NCBI GenBank assembly: GCA_046329055.1
Contig: JAXLVK010000001.1
Coordinates: forward strand, 56,170-120,169
DNA: 64,000 nucleotides
DNA from: JADKCL01 sp046329055
GTDB lineage: Bacteria; Bacteroidota; Bacteroidia; J057; JADKCL01
Direction of reading: 5' to 3'
Both the position numbers and the translations under genes were made by a program. The notes beneath the pieces were generated by a model, which did no database searches, was not told where the DNA came from, and worked only from the letters and a program-made list of their open reading frames with translations. This document shows, in pieces, positions 1 through 7,855 of the stretch (its first letter is position 1; each line of letters begins with the position of its first letter).

Positions 1-599
1 GTGAAGTCCTCGTAATCGCTGACCACCGTGCCAATCCCGACTTCGTGGCCGCGGACCTCCTGAGCCAAGCCGAGCATGGCGCGGACAGCCAAGTCATCCT
101 CGTCTCCGATTCCCAAGACTTGGTCAATGCCGTACAGCAAGCCCTCGATTGGCAATTGGAGAAGCTGCCCCGCAAGCAATTGGCGGCGATCGCGCTCGGG
201 CACAGCAAGGCCATTGTGGTGCAGGACCTCCATACGGCCATGGCCTTCAGCAATGCTTACGCGCCGGAGCACCTCATCATCGCCACGGAAAATGCCGCCT
301 CCCTCGCTGAAAAGGTGGAAAATGCAGGCTCCGTTTTCATCGGCGATTATAGCTGCGAAAGTGCCGGGGACTATGCCAGCGGCACCAACCACACCCTCCC
401 CACCAATGGATTCGCACGCAGCTACAGCGGCGTCTCGCTCGACAGCTTCCTGAAAAAGATCACCTTCCAAGAACTCAGCCCCAAGGGCATTCAGGCCATC
501 GGCCCGGCGATCGAGCGCATGGCCGCCGCCGAACAACTCGAAGCCCATAGGCTCGCTGTCACCTTTAGATTGGAGGCCTTGCGCAATGGAAATGATTGA
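1..599 (+). CDS. hisD: Histidinol dehydrogenase, C-terminal part (partial)
   Basis: HisD is the NAD- and zinc-dependent enzyme that oxidises histidinol through histidinal to histidine, the last two steps of histidine synthesis in the cytosol. The frame is open from base 3 with no start in the window. It begins with EVLVIADHRANPDF and then LLSQAEHGADSQ, the conserved mid-protein block of HisD, followed by YAPEHLII and the ASGTNHTLPTNG motif. About 199 C-terminal residues of a protein usually near 430 are present. It overlaps hisC by 14 nt, so the two are probably translationally coupled as the upstream end of one operon. Confidence 0.95.
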   Translation, partial: EVLVIADHRANPDFVAADLLSQAEHGADSQVILVSDSQDLVNAVQQALDWQLEKLPRKQLAAIALGHSKAIVVQDLHTAMAFSNAYAPEHLIIATENAASLAEKVENAGSVFIGDYSCESAGDYASGTNHTLPTNGFARSYSGVSLDSFLKKITFQELSPKGIQAIGPAIERMAAAEQLEAHRLAVTFRLEALRNGND

Positions 600-1647
600 A
601 AACCTCATCCGCCCCTGCCTGCGCCAACTCAAGCCCTACAGCAGCGCACGCGGCGAACATGCCGGGCAACACGGGATCCTGCTGGACGCCAATGAGAATC
701 CCTTCGACACGCTAAAGGCAGCACCCTTCGAAAACGGCCTGAACCGCTATCCCGATCCTCTGCAAAAGGCCGTCAAGGACCGCTTGGCAACCATCAAGCG
801 CGTTCCAGCGAGCCGCCTCTTCCTCGGCAATGGCAGTGACGAGGCCATCGACTTGCTCTACCGGGGATTTTGCGACCCGCGCATCGACAAGGCCCTCATC
901 TGCCCGCCAACCTACGGCATGTACGAAGTCAGCGCCGGGATCAACGACGTGGAACTCGTCCGTGTCCCGCTCGATGCGAATTTCGACATCGACCTTCCCG
1001 CTGTTCTTGACGCCTTGGAGCAGCACCGCCCCAAGCTCACCTTCATCTGCTCCCCCAACAACCCCACCGCCAACCTCGTGGATGCCAGCGTGATCGCCGC
1101 GATCGCGGGCAAGGGAATCGGCTTGGTGGTGGTGGATGAGGCCTACATCGACTTCACGCCGGAGGGCAGTGTGGTTCCGCTCCTCGATCAGTTCCCCAAC
1201 ATCGTGATCCTGCAAACCCTGAGCAAGGCTTGGGGCCTCGCGGGCATCCGGCTGGGCATCGCCATTGCGCACGAGTCCGTCATCGCCCTCTTCAATAAGA
1301 TCAAGCCCCCCTACAATGTCAATGCCCTCAGCCAAGAGGTTGCATTGAAGGCATTGCAGGACCATAGCGGCATGATCGAGCGGGTCCAGACCCTCATTCG
1401 GGAGCGCAACCTCCTCGCCGATTGGCTCGCGGAGCAGAGCTGCGTCCGCAAGGTATGGCCCTCCGACGCCAATTTCCTCCTGGCCGAATTCTCCGACCCG
1501 AAGCACTACTACCACGGCCTTGCCGAGCGCGGCATCCTCATCCGAGACCGCAGCAGCGTCGCCCCTGGTTGCCTCCGGATCAGCATCGGAACCCCGGAGG
1601 AAAATCAAGCACTCAGAAACGGAATTTTGGAATTGAGCAAGAATTGA
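586..1647 (+). CDS. hisC: Histidinol-phosphate aminotransferase
   Basis: A PLP-dependent class II aminotransferase that converts imidazole-acetol phosphate and glutamate to histidinol phosphate. The 353-residue protein has the expected family length. Visible motifs are LDANENPFD near the N-terminus, LFLGNGSDEAID, CSPNNPTANL, VVVDEAYIDF, and LSKAWGLAGIRLG, whose lysine binds PLP. The ATG at 586 lies inside the end of hisD. The downstream gap to hisB (76 nt) is the only sizeable gap in the operon and holds a short tandem repeat. Confidence 0.97.
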   Translation: MEMIENLIRPCLRQLKPYSSARGEHAGQHGILLDANENPFDTLKAAPFENGLNRYPDPLQKAVKDRLATIKRVPASRLFLGNGSDEAIDLLYRGFCDPRIDKALICPPTYGMYEVSAGINDVELVRVPLDANFDIDLPAVLDALEQHRPKLTFICSPNNPTANLVDASVIAAIAGKGIGLVVVDEAYIDFTPEGSVVPLLDQFPNIVILQTLSKAWGLAGIRLGIAIAHESVIALFNKIKPPYNVNALSQEVALKALQDHSGMIERVQTLIRERNLLADWLAEQSCVRKVWPSDANFLLAEFSDPKHYYHGLAERGILIRDRSSVAPGCLRISIGTPEENQALRNGILELSKN

Positions 1648-1723
1648 ACGGACCCTTCGAGAACCTTAGGCCCTCCCTATCAACTATCCCCTATCAACTA
1701 TCCCCTATCCCCTATCAACTAAA
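1648..1723. repeat. Tandem CTATCAACTATCCC repeat between hisC and hisB
   Basis: This 76-nt gap interrupts an otherwise overlapping operon. Its second half consists of alternating CTATCAACTAT and CCCCTAT units running up to the hisB start. The same units recur at about 55256-55285, just beyond the mutS stop. Just before the units lies CGGACCCTTCGAGAACCTTAGG, a possible degenerate form of the element seen as CGGACACTTCGATAGCCTCAG at 58029. No hairpin typical of a terminator is obvious, so the operon may be transcribed through it. Confidence 0.7.
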
Positions 1724-2812
1724 ATGAAAAGGATACTATTCATCGACCGAGACGGCACCATCATCAAGGAACCCGCTGACGAGCAGATTGACAGCTTCGA
1801 AAAACTGGAATTCCTGCCCGGTGCCATCAGCAACCTCGGACGCATCGCGCGTGAGTTGGATTACCTGCTGGTGATGGTGACGAACCAAGATGGTTTGGGG
1901 ACAGCCTCTTTTCCGGAGGACACTTTCTGGCCGGCGCACAACCTCATGATGGGCATTCTGGAGGGTGAGGGCATCCGATGGCACGAAGTCTGCATCGACC
2001 GGAGCTTCCCGCACCAGGGACTCGATACCCGCAAGCCGGGCACAGGTATGCTACGCCATTACATGGGCGGACACTACGACCTCGCCAACAGCTACGTCCT
2101 CGGCGACCGACTCACGGACATTCAATTGGCGAAAAACCTTGGCGCTCAAGCGATTTACATCAAGGACGAGCAGCATCCGGAGGCGGCATTGACCACGCTG
2201 GACTGGGGGGAAATCTATCGTTTTCTCAAGGCTCAGCCGCGCGTGGGGAAGGTGGTTCGAAACACCTCCGAGACCAAGATCGAGGTCGAGGTGAACCTCG
2301 ATGGTAGCGGCAAATCCTCGATTTCGACGGGGCTGGGTTTCTTTGACCACATGTTGGAGCAGCTTTCGAGGCATGGTGGCATCGATCTGAGGGTCAAGGT
2401 ATCTGGCGACCTTCATATCGACGAGCACCATACCATCGAGGACACGGCATTGGCACTGGGGTGTGCGTTCGATCAGGCATTGGGGAGCAAACGCGGGATC
2501 ATGCGCTACGGCTTCCTCCTGCCCATGGACGACTGCCTCGCGCAGGTGGCGATTGACTTTGGCGGTCGGCCATGGTTGGTTTGGGAAGCGGAATTCAAGC
2601 GGGAGAAAGTCGGGGAAATGCCGACGGAGATGTTCCAACATTTCTTCAAATCATTTTCGGACACGGCCCGTTGCAATCTGAACATCAAGGCAGAAGGCAG
2701 CAATGAGCACCACAAGATCGAAAGCATTTACAAGGCTTGGGCAAAAGCCATCGCCATGGCCGTCTCCCGCACCGATTCGTCGCAAATCCCAAGTACGAAA
2801 GGAATCCTATGA
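1724..2812 (+). CDS. hisB: Bifunctional histidinol-phosphatase / imidazoleglycerol-phosphate dehydratase
   Basis: A fusion enzyme for steps 6 and 8 of histidine synthesis. Residues 1 to about 165 form a HAD-type phosphatase with FIDRDGTII (nucleophile aspartate in DRDGT), VTNQDG and the GDRLTDIQLA loop. From about residue 175 the IGP dehydratase domain follows, with LGFFDHMLEQLSRHGG and DEHHTIEDTALALG, which supply the metal-binding histidines, and later SNEHHKIES. The 362-residue length matches bifunctional HisB of enterobacteria and Bacteroidota. Its stop overlaps the hisH start (ATGA at 2809). Confidence 0.97.
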   Translation: MKRILFIDRDGTIIKEPADEQIDSFEKLEFLPGAISNLGRIARELDYLLVMVTNQDGLGTASFPEDTFWPAHNLMMGILEGEGIRWHEVCIDRSFPHQGLDTRKPGTGMLRHYMGGHYDLANSYVLGDRLTDIQLAKNLGAQAIYIKDEQHPEAALTTLDWGEIYRFLKAQPRVGKVVRNTSETKIEVEVNLDGSGKSSISTGLGFFDHMLEQLSRHGGIDLRVKVSGDLHIDEHHTIEDTALALGCAFDQALGSKRGIMRYGFLLPMDDCLAQVAIDFGGRPWLVWEAEFKREKVGEMPTEMFQHFFKSFSDTARCNLNIKAEGSNEHHKIESIYKAWAKAIAMAVSRTDSSQIPSTKGIL

Positions 2813-3387
2813 TCGCCATCGTGAAATACAATGCGGGCAACCTCCGCTCGGTGGAAAATGCACTGAAACGGCTGGGTGCGACTTACGAGATCACCGATTC
2901 GGCGGACCGCCTTCATGCTGCCGACCACGTGATCTTCCCAGGTGTGGGCGAAGCAAGCTCTGCGATGAGCTACCTGCGAAGCCGTGGGCTGGATCAGGTC
3001 ATTCGCGACTTGCGCCGGCCGTTTTTGGGGATTTGCCTCGGTCTTCAATTGATGTGCGCGCATTCTGAAGAAGGAAACACCGAATGCCTTGGGATTTTCG
3101 AAGAGCAGGTCAAGCGTTTCCCCGATACCGGGAAAGTGCCTCACATGGGATGGAACAATTTCAAGAAAGTAAAAGGTCCGCTTTTTAATGGCATTTTACT
3201 AGAGGACGACGTTTACTATGTCCACAGCTATTACGCTGAGGTCGGTGATGAGACTTCCGCGATCTGCGAATACCTCGTCCCGTTCAGCGCAGCCATCCAA
3301 AAGAACAACTTTTATGGTGTGCAATTCCATCCTGAAAAGTCCGCCGAGGTGGGCGAAAAACTCATTGAAAACTTCCTGAAACTATGA
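2809..3387 (+). CDS. hisH: Imidazole glycerol phosphate synthase, glutaminase subunit
   Basis: The class I glutamine amidotransferase subunit that feeds ammonia to HisF. The 192-residue protein begins MIAIVKYNAGNLRSV. The nucleophile cysteine sits in FLGICLGLQLM, and the His/Glu of the triad are in VQFHPEKSAEVG near the C-terminus. The frame stays open upstream to 2737, but the ATG at 2809 overlaps the hisB stop and begins exactly at the conserved IVKYNAGN block, so it is chosen. The stop overlaps the hisA start by 4 nt. Confidence 0.96.
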   Translation: MIAIVKYNAGNLRSVENALKRLGATYEITDSADRLHAADHVIFPGVGEASSAMSYLRSRGLDQVIRDLRRPFLGICLGLQLMCAHSEEGNTECLGIFEEQVKRFPDTGKVPHMGWNNFKKVKGPLFNGILLEDDVYYVHSYYAEVGDETSAICEYLVPFSAAIQKNNFYGVQFHPEKSAEVGEKLIENFLKL

Positions 3388-4100
3388 GGATCATCCCCGC
3401 GATCGATGTGATCGATGGACGTTGCGTACGGCTGTCCCAAGGCGATTACCAACAGCGCACGGTCTATGACAGTTCTCCTCTGGAAGTGGCGAAATCGCTC
3501 GAAGATGCTGGCATTCAACACCTTCACCTTGTGGACTTGGACGGAGCGAAAGCCAGAAAAATCGTCAACCTGCAGGTTCTCGAAGCCATTGCGACGCAGA
3601 CGAAACTCAAGGTGGACTTCGGTGGAGGCATCTCAAGTGCCGAACAAATCCGCCTAGCGCTCGACGCAGGAGCCGTACAAGTCACCTGCGGCAGCATCGC
3701 CGCACAGCAGCCCGATGCATTCCTTGAGTGGCTCAAGACCTTCGGCTCCGACAAACTCATCCTAGGTGCTGACGCGAAAAATCGGATGATCGCGGTAGCG
3801 GGATGGCAAGAATCAACTCTATCCGACGTCGTTACTTTTATCCAAAATCACCAAAGTAACGGAGTTGGATTTTGCATTTGCACGGACATCGCCAAAGACG
3901 GGATGCTCCAAGGCCCCTCGTTTGACCTTTACCGAGAGATCCTCGCTGCCTGTCCCGGCATGAACCTGATCGCGAGCGGCGGCGTCACGACGCTCGAAGA
4001 CCTCGACCGCCTCGCCGAAATGGGCCTCGAAGGCGCGATTGTGGGCAAAGCCCTCCACGAAGGCCGCATCACCCTCCAACAACTCGCAGCCCGATGCTGA
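3384..4100 (+). CDS. hisA: Phosphoribosylformimino-5-aminoimidazole carboxamide ribotide isomerase
   Basis: HisA is a TIM-barrel isomerase that converts ProFAR to PRFAR. The 238-residue product starts with RIIPAIDVIDGRCVRL, whose first aspartate is the catalytic base. It continues with LHLVDLDGAKA, DFGGGISS and LGADAKN (second aspartate region), and ends with IASGGV and GAIVGKALHEGRI, the phosphate-binding loops. The start overlaps the hisH stop and the stop overlaps hisF by 7 nt. Confidence 0.97.
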   Translation: MRIIPAIDVIDGRCVRLSQGDYQQRTVYDSSPLEVAKSLEDAGIQHLHLVDLDGAKARKIVNLQVLEAIATQTKLKVDFGGGISSAEQIRLALDAGAVQVTCGSIAAQQPDAFLEWLKTFGSDKLILGADAKNRMIAVAGWQESTLSDVVTFIQNHQSNGVGFCICTDIAKDGMLQGPSFDLYREILAACPGMNLIASGGVTTLEDLDRLAEMGLEGAIVGKALHEGRITLQQLAARC

Positions 4101-4846
4101 AGAAACGCATCATCCCCTGCCTCGACATCCGCGATGGCCGAACCGTGAAGGGCGTGAACTTCGTGGACATCCGCGACGCGGGCGACCCCGTGGAACTCGC
4201 ACGCAGCTACCAAAAGCAGGGCGCGGACGAACTCGTCTTCCTGGACATCACCGCCACGGTCGAGAACCGGGGCACACTCATCCGCCTCGTGGAGCACGTA
4301 GCAGCTGAGATCAGCATCCCCTTCACCGTCGGCGGCGGCCTCCGGAGCATCGCCGACGTGGATGCCCTGCTCGCAGCAGGTGCCGACAAAGTCAGCATCA
4401 ACAGCAGCGCAGTCGCCCGGCCGGAACTCATCACCGAACTCGCAACTCAGTTCGGCAGCCAATGTGTGGTCCTCGCCATCGACACCAATCTGATCGACGG
4501 CCAATGGCAGGTCTTCACCCACGGCGGGCGCAAGCCCACGGGCATGGACACCCATGCATGGGCACGGGAAGCGCAGGAGCGCGGCGCAGGCGAAATCCTC
4601 CTCACCAGCATGGCCCACGACGGCACCAAGGCTGGGTTTGCCATCGAACTCACGCGCAGCGTTTCAGCAGCCGTCGGCATCCCCGTGATCGCAAGCGGCG
4701 GCGCAGGCAACATGGAGCATTTCCGTGACGTGTTCCGTGATGCGAACGCTGACGCTGCCCTGGCAGCCAGCATCTTCCATTTCGGCGAAGTGCCGATACC
4801 CGACCTCAAATCCTATCTCCGCTCACAAGACATCCCCATCCGATGA
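4094..4846 (+). CDS. hisF: Imidazole glycerol phosphate synthase, cyclase subunit
   Basis: The TIM-barrel partner of HisH. It condenses PRFAR with ammonia to give imidazole glycerol phosphate and AICAR. Motifs include RIIPCLDIRDGRTVKGVNF (first catalytic aspartate), FLDITATVENR, FTVGGGLRS, ADKVSINS, VLAIDTN (second catalytic aspartate), TSMAHDGTKAGF and IASGGAGNMEHF. The 250-residue length is normal for the family. It overlaps hisA upstream and hisIE downstream by a few bases, as expected for coupled translation. Confidence 0.97.
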   Translation: MLKKRIIPCLDIRDGRTVKGVNFVDIRDAGDPVELARSYQKQGADELVFLDITATVENRGTLIRLVEHVAAEISIPFTVGGGLRSIADVDALLAAGADKVSINSSAVARPELITELATQFGSQCVVLAIDTNLIDGQWQVFTHGGRKPTGMDTHAWAREAQERGAGEILLTSMAHDGTKAGFAIELTRSVSAAVGIPVIASGGAGNMEHFRDVFRDANADAALAASIFHFGEVPIPDLKSYLRSQDIPIR

Positions 4847-5433
4847 AAATCGACTTTGACAAGGGCGACGGCCTCGTGCCTGCCATCGTGCAGCATGCCC
4901 ATACCCGCGAGGTGCTCATGCTCGGGTACATGAACCCGGAAGCCCTGAACCATACCCATGAGACCGGGCACGTCACCTTTTGGAGCCGCAGCAAGGGCCG
5001 CCTTTGGACCAAGGGCGAATCCAGCGGGCATTTCCTGAAACTCGTCTCTGCCCGCATCGATTGCGACGGCGACACGCTCCTCATCATGGCCCTCCCCCAA
5101 GGCCCCACCTGCCACAACGGGACGAGCTCCTGCTGGGGCGAGGGGGATGCGACGGGCTTCCTCCACCAATTGGAGGCTGTGATCCATGATCGCCGGGACA
5201 ATCCCCAGGAGAAGTCCTACACCGCCTCCCTCCTCGCCCGGGGCATCAACAAGGTGGCGCAGAAAGTCGGTGAGGAAGCGGTGGAACTCGTGATTGAGGC
5301 CAAGGACAACAACCGGGACCTGTTCCTGGGCGAAGCCGCCGATCTCATGTACCACTTCCTGGTCCTGCTTGCCGCCAAGGGCGTGGATTTGCAGGAGGTC
5401 GAAGCAGTCCTGCAAAGCCGTCACGGAGGCTGA
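4843..5433 (+). CDS. hisI: Bifunctional phosphoribosyl-AMP cyclohydrolase / phosphoribosyl-ATP pyrophosphatase
   Basis: A HisI-HisE fusion for steps 2 and 3 of the pathway. The N-terminal domain (about residues 1-105) carries WSRSKGRLWTKGESSGH, DCDGDTLL and GPTCHNGTSSCW, the metal-binding cyclohydrolase motifs. The C-terminal HisE domain (about 110-196) has LARGINKVAQKVGEEAVEL and GEAADLMYHFLVLL. This is the last gene of the operon, and a hairpin follows 7 nt after its stop. Confidence 0.96.
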   Translation: MKIDFDKGDGLVPAIVQHAHTREVLMLGYMNPEALNHTHETGHVTFWSRSKGRLWTKGESSGHFLKLVSARIDCDGDTLLIMALPQGPTCHNGTSSCWGEGDATGFLHQLEAVIHDRRDNPQEKSYTASLLARGINKVAQKVGEEAVELVIEAKDNNRDLFLGEAADLMYHFLVLLAAKGVDLQEVEAVLQSRHGG

Positions 5434-5500
5434 AAAAAGTCAGCGCACCGAAGGTCGGTGCGCTGATGCGTTGGAATAGTTGGTTGAGACTGCGAGGGAT
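5434..5500. terminator. Hairpin after hisIE with A-run on its left arm
   Basis: CAGCGCACC (5441-5449) and GGTGCGCTG (5457-5465) form a perfect 9-bp stem with a 7-nt loop. The left side is preceded by AAAAAA and the right side has no immediate T-run. It is therefore a better intrinsic terminator for the minus strand, although it may also end the his operon. Sequence to its right (GTTGGAATAGTTGGTTGAG...GGGATCT) resembles the sequence right of the second hairpin at 5818. Confidence 0.6.
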
Positions 5501-5810
5501 CTCTTTTTTTGAGCAGAATGGTGGATGTCCCCGTCCTGCATTGTGATAACGATACAATGTTCGGGAGGAATTGAGGGGGGAGGAAACCAAGTTTTGGCCT
5601 CAAAAACACAATCCGCCACCCATCAAAATCGCCGATTCCAGCGATTGAAGGCCGAAATGGCAGGTTCAGAAATACACAACCAAACACACCCGTCGTTTTG
5701 ATTTGTCCTTCGATTTTTTGGCTGAATGGGCTTCATTTGCACTGGGTCGCGCCACCGAGTCGGCATTCATGAAAAACACAATCCGAGGACCTGGAATGGA
5801 GGCGTGTTGA

Positions 5811-5850
5811 ATGAAAAATCGCACCGGGTGGCCCCGGTGCGATTGAGTTG
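5811..5850 (-). terminator. Second hairpin, minus-strand terminator-like
   Basis: ATCGCACCGGG (5818-5828) pairs perfectly with CCCGGTGCGAT (5833-5843) across a 4-nt loop. Read on the minus strand it is followed by TTTTTCAT, the layout of an intrinsic terminator. It could end transcription from the small gene at 6104-6463. The stretch preceding it on the minus strand, AGATCCC...AACCAACTCTACCAAC, is shared in part with the hairpin at 5441. Confidence 0.6.
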
Positions 5851-6013
5851 GTAGAGTTGGTTCAAAAAAGGTGTTGGGATCTAAACGGAAAACAAATAGT
5901 GGGTATCTAACAAGTCAATCAAAAACAGGTGTCAACGTTTTCTGGCTGTAGAGGAGGAACCCGAGGTAGGTCGGAACCGAATCCGGGAAAATTGAACTAG
6001 ATATCAGAAAAGG

Positions 6014-6035
6014 AATTTGGTTTAGTTGGGGTGCC
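6014..6035 (+). repeat. 22-bp direct repeat, copy 1
   Basis: AATTTGGTTTAGTTGGGGTG followed by CC is identical to bases 6715-6736, about 700 bp away. Both copies sit on the downstream side of the small beta-protein genes, which read on the minus strand. This suggests a duplicated unit of gene plus flank. Confidence 0.8.
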
Positions 6036-6103
6036 GATGGCTTCCCAGATTCCTCCCCTTGATACAGCCGTCACAATGTATTTCAATCTCAAGGTTGGTA
6101 CTA

Positions 6104-6463
6104 TCATTTATCATCACCGATGTCCACTGTCCCGACGATCACGATGCCCCCGTCATGGGATGCGGTCGTGCGCCAATTGGACCAGACAAACTGATCGGGC
6201 CTCGTGGTGCTCCATTCTGAATCAGGCTCCAGAGTGAAAACGGTTTCCCCCGTGGTACCCAAGAACTTCAAGGGTAGGCGCGGCAGCGGCCCAAAGTCTT
6301 CCATGAAGTAAAGGAAGTTCACCGTCTCACCAGTTCCAGCGTCAAATGGCATGGGACCAAAGTTGTTGGAGACTGGGGGAGTCGGGCCTCCAGGCGCCCA
6401 GGTCACTGTTCCAGCGTTCCCACCGAAAGTGATCTCTGTATCATTGTCTTCATCGTGAAACAT
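6104..6463 (-). CDS. Small beta-rich protein of unknown function (DGG-IVGTV family)
   Basis: Function is not recognised. The 119-residue product is rich in beta-prone and aromatic residues, has no signal peptide, and ends with HDGGIVIVGTVDIGDDK. It aligns by eye with the neighbour at 7148-7525: FGGNAGTVTWAPGGP against FSGGLHTVTWSPNGP, LPLKFLGTTGETVFTL against FKVTFNGTEGDVIFTL, and a common DGGI-IVGTVDIG tail. The frame is open upstream to 6646, but the ATG at 6463 (MFHDEDND) places the start level with the paralogue. The open upstream part contains the RIVYF repeat motif seen elsewhere in this region. It points away from the 511-residue helical gene. Confidence 0.6.
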   Translation of the reverse strand: MFHDEDNDTEITFGGNAGTVTWAPGGPTPPVSNNFGPMPFDAGTGETVNFLYFMEDFGPLPRLPLKFLGTTGETVFTLEPDSEWSTTRPDQFVWSNWRTTASHDGGIVIVGTVDIGDDK

Positions 6464-7147
6464 GCGTCTATAATCTTTAAGTGGTTCCGGTGCGTCTTTA
6501 ACCGTGATCGATGGTACAATGCTCGCCTTTCCTTCATGGAATCGAAAACCAAGTTCTCTCCAGAAATATACAATCCGAGCAACGGCCTTCTCCGAGCTGA
6601 GTCTATCGGTTCCCATGGAAGTCGGGCTATGAGCCATGAAATCCATGAGGTTCCGGTGGAACGGGGGGAAAAACCTAGGCCGGCGGCACCTATCAGGGAA
6701 TCATCAATCAATACAATTTGGTTTAGTTGGGGTGCCAACGAGTCCTAAGGTTCTCCCCCCGGAAGCCAACCGGGTATCCCCATCTATCCGAAGACAGGCG
6801 AGGGTTGAACGCCGAACAAGACCGTGGACAGTGCCTCAGTCGTTTTGGGCGGGGATTGCATTCCATCTTTTCGAAGAACTTGCCATTCCTTGCTGGAAGA
6901 CAATACAAGGTTACGCGGTTGGGACCGGGTGGGAAAGCCAAGTTCAATTTCGAAATACACAATCCAAGGGTGAGGGTTCTAGGTGTCGTGGTCGGACTTT
7001 GTTGGAGGATATGGCTTCCATCGTATCGAATTCGCCCCATTACCACAAAAAAGAGGCTCCCCGAAGCCAGTGTTCGTGAACAGCAATCTGATCGATCACC
7101 ACCCAGAAATACACAGCCTCGGGGAGTCATTGAGAAACCGGGTTGGC
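6464..7147. other. Gene-poor interval between two small paralogues
   Basis: I see no gene supported by similarity or composition. The minus strand has an open frame across 6723-7241, but its product lacks the family motifs and has an implausible composition. The interval holds motif copies at 6563-6576, 6952-6965 and 7105-7118, and the second copy of the 22-bp repeat (6715-6736). Decayed copies of the small beta gene or repeated leaders would fit. Confidence 0.45.
6715..6736 (+). repeat. 22-bp direct repeat, copy 2
   Basis: Identical to 6014-6035. Its sequence context (GGTGCC, then about 20 bases, then a run of CCCC) is also shared, so the true repeat may be somewhat longer and diverged. Confidence 0.8.
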
Positions 7148-7525
7148 TCAGCCGATATCGCCTGCGCTGCCGATATCCACCGTGCCGACGATCTGGATTC
7201 CACCATCCTGCGTGACAAAGCCCAAGGAAACGCCGTCGCATTCGAACAGGTTCGGGTTGGTTGCGGAGGTGCTCCAGCTTGAAGGAGTGGACAGTGTGAA
7301 AATCACGTCTCCTTCGGTTCCATTGAAGGTGACCTTGAAGGGCGGCAATGTCTCGTTGTCATTGTCCACGAAAGTGAAATCGACCAAGGTGTTGACCGTT
7401 TCAGGAAAATCCAGCATCCCGGTTGGGAATGTCGCGGGGCTGGACGGGCCGTTGGGTGACCAAGTCACAGTGTGAAGGCCGCCCGAGAATCCGATTTGAT
7501 AGCTGTCGTCATTAAGTTGGGACAT
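7148..7525 (-). CDS. Small beta-rich protein of unknown function (DGG-IVGTV family)
   Basis: A 125-residue product, MSQLNDDSYQIGF..., with alternating polar/hydrophobic segments typical of a beta-sandwich and no signal peptide. The tail TQDGGIQIVGTVDIG matches the proteins at 6104-6463 and, more distantly, 16027-16437 (DGGTLVIIGTVELV). The start is preceded by GTTACT directly abutting the ATG, as for the AidA gene at 15872 (ATTACT) and similar to 16437 (CGACT). It diverges from the 511-residue helical protein gene across 330 bp. Function is unknown; a cytosolic structural or inclusion-type protein is a guess based on the second cassette. Confidence 0.7.
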   Translation of the reverse strand: MSQLNDDSYQIGFSGGLHTVTWSPNGPSSPATFPTGMLDFPETVNTLVDFTFVDNDNETLPPFKVTFNGTEGDVIFTLSTPSSWSTSATNPNLFECDGVSLGFVTQDGGIQIVGTVDIGSAGDIG

Positions 7526-7855
7526 AGTAACAATTCAATTTAGATGAATAATGTGATGAAGTACAGACTTGCAATATAGACCAAGATCATTCTTCAACCC
7601 TGCCCCAAATGCGACGGAAAGCCCCATTTCTAAGCAATTCCTCGATTTTCAGGCGATTGAATGAAGCTGATTCATTGATCTGACTCATGCGGTGGTAGCT
7701 GAACAACCAACCATGAGCTTCACTACAATTTTCGTGAGAATCGAGCCATTTCTGGCAACCAATATCCTTTTGCAAATACACGATCCGAGGCTATGAATTG
7801 CTCCTAGTTTTCTCAAACTTTGCACAGGATCAACGGAAAGAGAGAATTAGACTAG
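7526..7855. promoter_or_regulatory. Divergent intergenic region of cassette A
   Basis: This 330-bp region separates the small beta gene (minus) from the 511-residue gene (plus) and should contain both promoters. It carries one copy of the repeated motif at 7773-7786 (minus strand GGATCGTGTATTTG). A 64-codon minus-strand frame at 7587-7781 begins within this motif. I did not accept it as a gene. No clear TTTG / TAnnTTTG promoter pair was found. Confidence 0.4.

Larger units (their letters stand above)
5501..6103. other. Non-coding stretch with dispersed short repeats
   Basis: No convincing gene was found on either strand. The stretch holds three copies of a minus-strand motif close to GGATTGTGTWTTTC (at 5601-5614, 5669-5681 and 5771-5784), the second hairpin (5818-5843), and the first copy of a 22-bp direct repeat at 6014-6035. 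It looks like residue of degenerate gene copies or of repeated regulatory leaders. Confidence 0.55.

Noticed and set aside
712..1608. Long minus-strand open frame opposite hisC
   Set aside because: It is the mirror of a GC-rich, strongly conserved gene; its product has no recognisable domain.
6723..7241. 172-codon minus-strand frame upstream of the 6104-6463 gene
   Set aside because: It overlaps the real gene at 7148-7525 in another phase, and the product is Arg/Pro/Cys-rich without homologues in the window.
7587..7781. 64-codon minus-strand frame upstream of the small beta gene
   Set aside because: It starts inside the dispersed RIVYF element and shows no family similarity; more likely repeat debris than a gene.
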